Notes under the pieces: model-generated | The model's database searches: none | What the model saw: only the letters and a program-made list of their open reading frames with translations | Told to the model about the DNA's origin: nothing | Position numbers and translations under genes: made by a program | In this document: piece after piece, positions 1 through 5,084 of the stretch | Numbering within the stretch: position 1 is the first letter of the stretch | Layout: every line of letters starts with the position of its first letter | Source of the DNA: an uncultured Lachnospiraceae bacterium | GTDB taxonomy: Bacteria; Bacillota; Clostridia; Lachnospirales; Lachnospiraceae | Length of the DNA: 6,220 bases | Reading direction: 5' to 3' | Assembly: GCA_947174725.1 (NCBI GenBank) | Contig: CAMWKA010000112.1 | Coordinates: forward strand, 1 to 6,220

Positions 1-909
1 CTGACTCTCCGGATCATCCGTGATCCCCTCCATCAGTCCCTCCGCATATCCCTGGATAATCGCAATCGGCGTCTTCAGTTCATGGGAAACATTAGCAACA
101 AATTCCTGACGCATATTGTCGATTCTGATCTGGCTCTCCACATCCCTCTGAAGCTTTAGGTTTGCCGATTTCAGGGAAGATATGGTTTCCTCCAGCTTCT
201 CTGACATAAGATTAAAACTCTCGCCGAGGATCGCGATCTCATTCTTGTCATTGCCCTCATATCTGGCGTCAAAATCAAGCTGTGCCATGCGTTTGGAAAG
301 ATCGGCAAGTTTCAGAATCGGTTCTCCCACTTTCTCCGATACGATCCATATCATAGCCACCGCCAGTACGACTACAATCATCAAGACATTTAAGAAAAAC
401 GCGTTTGCCATGTTGGCACTGTTATGAATGCCCTCCATCGATGCCCGCAACATGAAAAAATTACCATTGTCCAGATTGCCCCACATCACAAGATATTCCG
501 CTTCTCCATTCTGGTCAAGCAGGTTACTGATGGTATAATTGACTCCCTCCAGAATCACCTCCTGCGTATCGTCACCCCGTTCAAAGATAATGTCCCGCAG
601 CTGACGGTTAAAATCATCCGCGTCATTGATTGACGTCTTGATGGTATTGGAAGCCGCGTCCGTAATAATAAAGCTGATACTGTACGCGCTGCAGATCCTC
701 TGGATCTCCTCATCAAACTCCTCTGTTGCGACCATTTCCCGGTTGCTCCAGTCATTAATGACCGCATAGACCTCCATCAGATTATCTCGTTTTTTGGAGA
801 TATAATACCGTTCCAGCAAAAATACATTGCTTACCCAGAACAAAATCTGCATTACCGACAGCAGAAATATAAAGATAAACGCAAGCTGTTTTTTGATCGA
901 ATATTTCAT
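1..909 (-). CDS. Sensor histidine kinase, C-terminus cut by the window edge
   Basis: Membrane sensor kinase of a two-component system, probably phosphorylating the response regulator encoded just upstream. The 303 residues in the window start at MKYSIKKQLAF and stay open to the left edge. In order: a transmembrane helix at about residues 9-32, an extracytoplasmic sensor region of about 135 residues (33-167) with no family I recognise, a second transmembrane helix at about 168-190, a HAMP linker at about 191-243 (EPILKLADLSKRMAQ), and the start of a HisKA dimerisation domain with the H-box FVANVSHELKTPIA. His276 in that box is the expected phosphorylation site. The catalytic ATP-binding domain (N, G1 and G2 boxes) lies outside the window, so whether it is intact cannot be judged. 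The ATG at 907-909 is preceded by AGAAAGG about 13 bases upstream, a weak and rather distant ribosome binding site. The signal sensed is unknown; the fold is the standard one for Bacillota kinases paired with OmpR-type regulators. Confidence 0.95.
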   Translation of the reverse strand, partial: MKYSIKKQLAFIFIFLLSVMQILFWVSNVFLLERYYISKKRDNLMEVYAVINDWSNREMVATEEFDEEIQRICSAYSISFIITDAASNTIKTSINDADDFNRQLRDIIFERGDDTQEVILEGVNYTISNLLDQNGEAEYLVMWGNLDNGNFFMLRASMEGIHNSANMANAFFLNVLMIVVVLAVAMIWIVSEKVGEPILKLADLSKRMAQLDFDARYEGNDKNEIAILGESFNLMSEKLEETISSLKSANLKLQRDVESQIRIDNMRQEFVANVSHELKTPIAIIQGYAEGLMEGITDDPESQ

Positions 910-948
910 TATAATAACCGCGCCTTTCTGTTACCTGCAAATTATAAT

Positions 949-973
949 GCACTTTAGTGCTATGCCGTAGGCA
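949..973 (-). other. Two adjacent short hairpins between regulator and kinase genes
   Basis: The 65-base gap between the response regulator stop and the kinase start contains two very short inverted repeats side by side. On the transcribed strand they read TGCC-TAC-GGCA (973-963) and GCACT-AA-AGTGC (960-949), followed by ATTATAATTT. The stems are only 4 and 5 base pairs, so stability is doubtful. They could lower kinase expression relative to the regulator or protect the upstream mRNA end, or they may be chance. There is no T-run good enough to call an intrinsic terminator. Confidence 0.25.
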
Positions 974-974
974 A

Positions 975-1649
975 TTACACTTCAAATTTATATCCCAGTC
1001 CCCAGATCGTATGAATCAGCTCGCCTTTCTCTTTCAGCTTGCTCCGAAGCTTCTTCACATGGGTATCAATCGTTCTTGCGTCCCCAAAATAATCATAATT
1101 CCAGACATGATTCAGGATCTTTTCCCGGGAAAGGGCGATGCCCTGATTCTCCATAAAATAAGTGAGAAGCTCATATTCCTTATAACTAAGTTCCACCGGC
1201 TCTCCATCCACACTGACAATATGCGCCGCATGGTCGATGACAATACCGCCCGCCTCCATTTTCTCCTGCTTTTCTTCCCCAATGGACCGTCGCAGGATCG
1301 CCTCCACTCTGGCAACAAGAATTTTGGGGCTAAAGGGTTTGGAGATATATTCATCCACTCCAAGTTGAAAGCCTAAAAGTTCATCCCGCTCTTCTCCACG
1401 GGCAGTCAGCATAATGATCGGCACTTTGGAGGAGCTGCGTATCTCCTTGCACACCTGCCAACCGTCCATCTGCGGCATCATCACATCCAAGATCACCAGA
1501 GCGATCTCCTTGTCATTATAGAAATGATCCATCGCCTGGGCGCCGTTCTCCGCTTCTATTACTTCATAATCCTTTTTCACAAGAAAGTCCTTCACCAGCT
1601 TACGCATTCTCATTTCGTCATCTACTACCAATATCTTGATCTTATCCAT
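975..1649 (-). CDS. OmpR/PhoB-family response regulator
   Basis: Cytoplasmic DNA-binding response regulator of 224 residues, a normal length for the family. The receiver domain (about residues 4-117) shows the acidic pocket D10-D11, the phosphoacceptor Asp55 in LVILDVMMPQMDG, the switch residue Thr82 in MLTARG, and Lys104 in the ISKPF motif. The winged-helix effector domain (about 128-222) includes LSYKEYELLTYF, the stretch around REKILNHVW, the recognition-helix segment RTIDTHVKKLRSKL and the terminal GLGYKFEV, all typical of OmpR/PhoB regulators. The partner is presumably the histidine kinase 65 bases downstream. The ATG is preceded by GGGAAAGG about 11 bases upstream. The strong terminator after nrdR separates it from nrdR, so it should have its own promoter in the 78 bases between, but none there is convincing. 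Target genes cannot be inferred; neither nrdR nor the B12 genes need be among them. Confidence 0.95.
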   Translation of the reverse strand: MDKIKILVVDDEMRMRKLVKDFLVKKDYEVIEAENGAQAMDHFYNDKEIALVILDVMMPQMDGWQVCKEIRSSSKVPIIMLTARGEERDELLGFQLGVDEYISKPFSPKILVARVEAILRRSIGEEKQEKMEAGGIVIDHAAHIVSVDGEPVELSYKEYELLTYFMENQGIALSREKILNHVWNYDYFGDARTIDTHVKKLRSKLKEKGELIHTIWGLGYKFEV

Positions 1650-1727
1650 AGATTACCATGCCTTTCCCTAATTTCTTTTATTTTAACCGATATTTATGGA
1701 CAATGTGTGAAATCAGAAATTTTTCCT

Positions 1728-1768
1728 AAAAATAAGAAACCCCGCCGGAACATTCCGCTCCGGCAGGG
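1728..1768 (-). terminator. Intrinsic terminator after nrdR
   Basis: On the transcribed strand a 10-base-pair stem, CCCTGCCGGA pairing with TCCGGCGGGG (one G-T wobble), encloses a 9-base loop and is followed directly by TTTCTTATTTTT. It begins 23 bases after the nrdR stop. The GC-rich stem and T-run are a textbook Rho-independent terminator that should isolate nrdR from the two-component operon. Confidence 0.88.
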
Positions 1769-1791
1769 ACCACTGCTTCAACCTATGGCTG

Positions 1792-2241
1792 CTACTCCAA
1801 CACCTTTTTCAATTCATCCATAAAGGTATTGATATCTTTAAATTCACGATAAACAGAAGCAAATCTGACATAAGCAACCGCTTCCAGATTTTTCAGCTTC
1901 TCCATAACGATCTCCCCGATGACAGCACTGGAAATCTCCTTTTCCTCCCTGCTGAAGATCTCAATCTCTGCTTCATCTATCAACTTATTGATCGCATCCG
2001 CGCTGATCGGACGCTTATGGCAGGCACGAAGAACCCCGGCTTCGATTTTTTTGCGGTCGTAAGCTTCCCGGTTATTATCCTTCTTGATGATGATCAACGG
2101 AATCGTCTCAACCTTTTCATACGTCGTAAAACGCTTATCACACTCATCGCACACACGGCGACGGCGGATAGAGTTATTTTCCTCAGCCGGTCTGGAATCA
2201 ATTACTCTGGTATTCTCATGACCACAAAACGGACATTTCAT
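1792..2241 (-). CDS. nrdR: Transcriptional repressor NrdR of ribonucleotide reductase genes
   Basis: NrdR represses ribonucleotide reductase operons, sensing adenine nucleotides (ATP/dATP) through its ATP-cone domain and binding NrdR boxes through an N-terminal zinc ribbon. The protein is 149 residues, close to the usual 150 or so. It opens MKCPFCGHENTRVIDSR, with zinc ligands Cys3, Cys6, Cys31 and Cys34, the basic IRRRRVC segment and the conserved RFTTYE. An ATP-cone follows from about residue 46 to 136 (IIKKDNNREAYDRKKIEAG, later VAYVRFASVYREF). The whole pattern is diagnostic. The ATG has CAGGGGG 8 bases upstream. The gene sits behind its own near-consensus promoter and ends in a strong terminator, so it looks monocistronic. 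No nrd structural gene lies in the window, so its targets are elsewhere. I see no convincing NrdR box at its own promoter, hence no direct sign of autoregulation. Confidence 0.98.
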   Translation of the reverse strand: MKCPFCGHENTRVIDSRPAEENNSIRRRRVCDECDKRFTTYEKVETIPLIIIKKDNNREAYDRKKIEAGVLRACHKRPISADAINKLIDEAEIEIFSREEKEISSAVIGEIVMEKLKNLEAVAYVRFASVYREFKDINTFMDELKKVLE

Positions 2242-2278
2242 ATTGCTTTCCCCCTGAATATGATATATGACAAAAGTA

Positions 2279-2296
2279 TTACATAATTGTTACATA
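2279..2296 (-). repeat. Tandem 7-base direct repeat at the nrdR transcription start
   Basis: On the transcribed strand TATGTAA occurs twice, separated by CAAT, giving an 11-base period, about one helical turn. The pair covers roughly +1 to +17 of the transcript predicted from the nrdR promoter. That position would suit an operator for a factor binding one DNA face, but the repeat is short and A+T-rich and may be chance. It does not match the palindromic NrdR box. Confidence 0.3.
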
Positions 2297-2301
2297 TTTT
2301 A

Positions 2302-2330
2302 AGTATATTCGATTTTTTTCATTATGTCAA
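2302..2330 (-). promoter_or_regulatory. Sigma-A type promoter of nrdR
   Basis: On the minus strand TTGACA (-35, 2330-2325) and TATACT (-10, 2307-2302) are separated by exactly 17 bases: a perfect -35 box and a 5-of-6 -10 box. The predicted start near 2295 gives a leader of about 53 bases before the nrdR ATG. The rest of the 161-base gap (2242-2402) holds a direct repeat near the start site and an imperfect inverted repeat upstream of the -35; I see no small gene in it. Confidence 0.88.
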
Positions 2331-2336
2331 CTATTT

Positions 2337-2376
2337 TATGGAAACCTGCCTTCTTTCTTTCACAGGAAAATCCATA
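2337..2376 (-). repeat. Imperfect inverted repeat between the glycosyltransferase gene and the nrdR promoter
   Basis: On the transcribed strand TATGGA pairs with TCCATA (6 base pairs) and CCTG with CAGG (4 base pairs), with an asymmetric TTTT/TT internal loop and a 14-base purine-rich loop. It starts 26 bases after the glycosyltransferase stop and ends 6 bases before the nrdR -35 box. It could act as a weak transcript end for the upstream operon, but no T-run follows, so it is not called a terminator. Confidence 0.3.
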
Positions 2377-2402
2377 GGTATCTATATCACATCATCAGGG
2401 GG

Positions 2403-3473
2403 TTAGCAACCGATCGCCGCCAGCCGCTCCTTTGCTCTCGGATAATCGCCGCATGCCGTATAATACTTCCTTGCCCGCTCATAATCCTCCAGACATTCAC
2501 AGATAACGCCCGCATTATAATATGCCAGAAAAGAATTTGCTCCTTTGGTATATGCCTCTTTCACTTTGGCGGCACTTAAAAACGCTTCCACCGCACGGTC
2601 AAACAGGCCGTTGTTCATATAGATCAGTCCCATCAAAAACCGAAAATCCGCCGTATCGCCAAACTCCTCATAGATTCCTTCCAAAGAAAGCGCCCGCTTG
2701 GTCTGCCCGGACTTTAATAACGAATATCCATAGGCCTGTACCATGTCGATGACATATTCCAGCTTCGGATTCAGGTCCTGACTAAGCGCCCTGTCAAATG
2801 CCGTCACCGCCGCCGTATAATCCTTTGCAACATAATACGATTTTCCCAGCTGGTAGCAAAGATAGGGATCCTCGCCTTTTTCTTCCAGTTCCCGCTCCAA
2901 CAGGCTGATATTCCGCTCCACCTTCGCTTTCAGCTCCGCCTCACTGCCACAGTAACCGTCATGCCGCACAACAACATCTGTCTGAAACGCCTTGTAATCT
3001 TTGCTGTTTTCTTCCGCAGCCACAACCTTCGGAACAATCTGTTCGTGGATCCTGCCTTCATAATGATAGTATCTTCTGTCATAGATCCTGCTGATATACT
3101 CGCTGATCTCCTGCTGCTCCCCGTCACGGTCCAGAAGATTGATCCTCCTGATCCTTCCCACCATGCCGACATGTTCTTCTATCGCCTTCGCCAGAGCGCT
3201 CAGTTCCATCTCCTGCACATACTCATCACTATCCAGCATCATGATCATATCATGGGAGGCTTTCGAAGCAGCATAGTTCCTTGCCAGAGAAAAATCATCC
3301 TGCCACACAAAATCAAAGATCCTGTCCGTATAATCTGAAACCATCTCCTTCGTTCCGTCCGTGGAACCGGTATCTACGACTACGATCTCAACCTCCTGCC
3401 CCTGCAGTGCCTGCAGACACGATCTCAATCTTTCCCGCTCATTTTTTGTGATAATACACACGGTCAATTCCAT
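2403..3473 (-). CDS. Family 2 glycosyltransferase with C-terminal TPR-like region
   Basis: Probable cytoplasmic sugar transferase using a nucleotide-sugar donor; the acceptor is unknown. With the chosen start it has 356 residues. The GT-A domain opens MELTVCIITKNERERL, followed by the nucleotide-binding strand IVVVDTGSTDGT (residues 31-41), DDFSLARNYA, and the metal-binding DxD motif as LDSDEY (Asp81, Asp83). From about residue 205 the sequence turns into helical repeats resembling TPRs (YLCYQLGKSYYVAKDYTAA, then FLMGLIYMNNGLFDRAVEAF and AYYNAGVICECLEDYERA). There is no signal peptide or membrane segment. This architecture occurs in clostridial glycosyltransferases and in SunS-like peptide S-glycosyltransferases, but no leader-peptide gene or other glycan gene is here to support such a role. 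A longer frame begins at a TTG (3489-3491), but a perfect AAGGAG lies 9 bases before the ATG at 3471-3473, so that start is preferred. Its G+C content is visibly higher than that of the genes upstream. Confidence 0.9.
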   Translation of the reverse strand: MELTVCIITKNERERLRSCLQALQGQEVEIVVVDTGSTDGTKEMVSDYTDRIFDFVWQDDFSLARNYAASKASHDMIMMLDSDEYVQEMELSALAKAIEEHVGMVGRIRRINLLDRDGEQQEISEYISRIYDRRYYHYEGRIHEQIVPKVVAAEENSKDYKAFQTDVVVRHDGYCGSEAELKAKVERNISLLERELEEKGEDPYLCYQLGKSYYVAKDYTAAVTAFDRALSQDLNPKLEYVIDMVQAYGYSLLKSGQTKRALSLEGIYEEFGDTADFRFLMGLIYMNNGLFDRAVEAFLSAAKVKEAYTKGANSFLAYYNAGVICECLEDYERARKYYTACGDYPRAKERLAAIGC

Positions 3474-3482
3474 AAACATCTG

Positions 3483-3488
3483 CTCCTT
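3483..3488 (-). promoter_or_regulatory. Ribosome binding site deciding the glycosyltransferase start
   Basis: The minus strand reads AAGGAG, followed by nine bases and the ATG at 3473-3471. Its first base is the last base of the TGA stop of the Cys-rich gene, so translation of the two genes is likely coupled. The TTG at 3491 would place this motif inside the coding sequence, which argues against that start; the ATG at 3479 would leave only 3 bases of spacing. Confidence 0.75.
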
Positions 3489-3724
3489 CAACTTTTTAAC
3501 AAATCAATAATCACCTCATAGTTCTCCGGCTCATGGGGAAAAGTACAATTGCTGCATATTTTAATTTTTTTACCGTTCTTCTCCATATACTGAGGTTTTC
3601 CCGGACAATTTTCCCTGTGATATAACGGGCAATAACAGAACAGACAATTTAACTCCTCCCGGTCTTTATGACACGGAAAGTATTCACAGGAAGTATTTTG
3701 AAAAAAACGATAATTATTTTGCAT
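3488..3724 (-). CDS. Small cysteine-rich, probably metal-binding protein linked to cobalamin synthesis
   Basis: A 78-residue soluble protein with eight cysteines (13, 18, 27, 30, 32, 40, 57, 60) and histidines at 19, 36 and 64. The pairs are arranged as CEYFPCH, CLFCYC, ENCPG and CSNC. This resembles the family called 'cysteine-rich small domain' (zf-like, Pfam PF04071 as I recall it), which is found beside or fused to B12 biosynthesis proteins; its biochemical role is not established. The spacing suggests one or two Zn, Co or Fe sites. It has no signal peptide and no membrane segment. The ATG lies inside the end of cbiA (11-base overlap), with AGAGG 7 bases upstream, pointing to translational coupling and joint expression with the corrin genes. 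Cobalt handling or an accessory role to the amidation or chelation steps is an inference from context. It is not a truncated version of a larger enzyme I can recognise. Confidence 0.8.
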   Translation of the reverse strand: MQNNYRFFQNTSCEYFPCHKDREELNCLFCYCPLYHRENCPGKPQYMEKNGKKIKICSNCTFPHEPENYEVIIDLLKS

Positions 3725-5084
3725 CGCTATACCTCTTAACTTTTTCTACAAAACTTTTCGCAAAAGCGGGATTAGACGGATAGTAAAGATGAGGGAACCC
3801 GATCCAATAACTTTTATCACACATCACACAGAAATATGTCTTATGGGTAACCGGCTTCAACGCAAGACAGTCGCTTCCATTATTCTCACTATCAAAATAA
3901 TGGAATTCGTGTCCTTTTATTTTTTCGTGTTTCGGTAAAAAATAACTATTATTTTCCTCCAGCTCAATATAACCGAATCGCACCAGCTTTCCTTTATCAT
4001 AGCACACATCAGGTAAAATTCCCACCATAGCATGACTTTTTCCTTCTTTATCTATGATAGCAGAATGTAAATACATAAATCCGCCGCATTCCGCCACCAT
4101 AGGCATATTATTCTCCCATGCATTTCTTATTTCCCTATGCATTTCCTTATTAGCGCTAAGCGCTTCCGCATACAATTCGGGATATCCTCCTCCAATCAGA
4201 AGTCCACTGCAGCCATCCGGGAGTTTTTTATCATGAAGCGGTGAGAAGTATTCTAACCTCGCCCCATTTTCCCGAAGCATACGAAGATTGTCTTCATAAT
4301 AAAAACAGAATGCCTCATCCTTAGCTACCGCAATGATAGGCGTATGACGACCGTCTTCTTTGTTTTGCGCTATAGTATTCTTATATTCAAGCTCCTGCGC
4401 TGCTTCTGCAATTTCAATGATCTTGTTTACGGAAACTGTCTTCTGAAATTCTTCCGATATGGACCGTAACAATGTTTTTACATGATTCGTTTCATCCGGA
4501 ATCATTAAACCAAGATGTCTGCTTTCTATACGAAAGCATTTTCGATCTTCCAGATAACCTAAAACACTGATATCCAACTCCTTCTCAATCATAGGTTTTA
4601 TCATCTCATAATAAGATTTGGAAATTCTGTTTAAGATCACTCCTTTCATGAGATGTTCCGTATCATATGTTAAAAATCCAGCAATCAACGAAATTACGGA
4701 ACGTCCCATTCCTTTGGTATCCACTACAAGGATGATCGGTGTTTTTGTTATCTTGGCCAAATGATAAGAGGAACCTTCCTCCCTGACGCCCCCAAGTCCG
4801 TCATAGATTCCCATAACCCCTTCCAAAACGGCAAAATCCTTTTCTGTTCTGTCTTTGAGAAAAAGACTTTTTGTCTCTTCTTCTCCGGTAAAAAAAGTAT
4901 CCAGATTTTTAGAAGGGACATCTATTACATTTTTATGAAATATAGGATCAATATAATCAGGACCGCATTTATAAGAAACAACCTGCTGATCCCTTCCTTT
5001 TAGCGTCTGCAGCAAAGCGCAGGTAATCGTTGTTTTCCCGCTTCCGCTTTTGGGAGCGGCTATCATAATACGCCTAAGTCTCAT
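3714..5084 (-). CDS. cbiA: Cobyrinate a,c-diamide synthase (CbiA)
   Basis: ATP-dependent amidotransferase that converts the a and c acetate side chains of cob(II)yrinate to amides with glutamine-derived ammonia, in the cytoplasm. With the chosen start it has 456 residues, normal for the family. The N-terminal dethiobiotin-synthetase-like ATPase domain carries the P-loop APKSGSGKTT (residues 10-19), then YKCGPDYIDP and LEGVMGIYDG. The C-terminal class I-like glutaminase domain has LLIGGGYPELYAE (about 295-307), the nucleophile Cys333 in MVAECGGFMYLHS, GHEFHYFDSE (about 391-400), and a candidate catalytic His432 in the GFPHLYYPSNPAFA segment. All expected parts are present, so it should be active. 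The first in-frame start is TTG at 5102, but the ATG at 5084-5082, with GAGG 9 bases before it, is preferred. It overlaps the end of cbiET by 11 bases and the following Cys-rich gene by 11 bases. It could be hydrogenobyrinate synthase (CobB) instead, but the anaerobic-type neighbour favours CbiA. Confidence 0.95.
   Translation of the reverse strand: MRLRRIMIAAPKSGSGKTTITCALLQTLKGRDQQVVSYKCGPDYIDPIFHKNVIDVPSKNLDTFFTGEEETKSLFLKDRTEKDFAVLEGVMGIYDGLGGVREEGSSYHLAKITKTPIILVVDTKGMGRSVISLIAGFLTYDTEHLMKGVILNRISKSYYEMIKPMIEKELDISVLGYLEDRKCFRIESRHLGLMIPDETNHVKTLLRSISEEFQKTVSVNKIIEIAEAAQELEYKNTIAQNKEDGRHTPIIAVAKDEAFCFYYEDNLRMLRENGARLEYFSPLHDKKLPDGCSGLLIGGGYPELYAEALSANKEMHREIRNAWENNMPMVAECGGFMYLHSAIIDKEGKSHAMVGILPDVCYDKGKLVRFGYIELEENNSYFLPKHEKIKGHEFHYFDSENNGSDCLALKPVTHKTYFCVMCDKSYWIGFPHLYYPSNPAFAKSFVEKVKRYSDAK

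Noticed and set aside
941..974. TATAAT on the minus strand upstream of the kinase gene as a separate kinase promoter.
   Set aside because: The only TTG-like hexamer upstream (TTGCCT) is 22 bases away, and at 17 bases the sequence is TACGGC. The region is simply A+T-rich, and the kinase is more likely co-transcribed with the regulator.
555..985. Minus-strand frames of about 70 codons in the left part of the window.
   Set aside because: They overlap the histidine kinase in other frames; the kinase frame has clear transmembrane, HAMP and H-box features and is the real coding sequence.
957..1376. Plus-strand open frame of 139 codons opposite the response regulator.
   Set aside because: It lies antisense to a clear OmpR-family gene, shows no domain, and has no convincing ribosome binding site. 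It is a frame shadow of the real gene.
1675..1703. A possible promoter for the two-component operon: TTGTCC and TAAAAG with 17-base spacing, or an overlapping TAAAAT.
   Set aside because: Both boxes of the first pair match only 4 of 6, and its start site would fall on the ribosome binding site. The better TAAAAT box has no -35 at a proper distance. A promoter must exist after the terminator, but this one cannot be supported.
2242..2330. An NrdR box in the nrdR promoter, which would indicate autoregulation.
   Set aside because: Only A+T-rich stretches such as ATATATCATAT occur, without the flanking ACAC/GTGT palindrome arms expected of an NrdR box.
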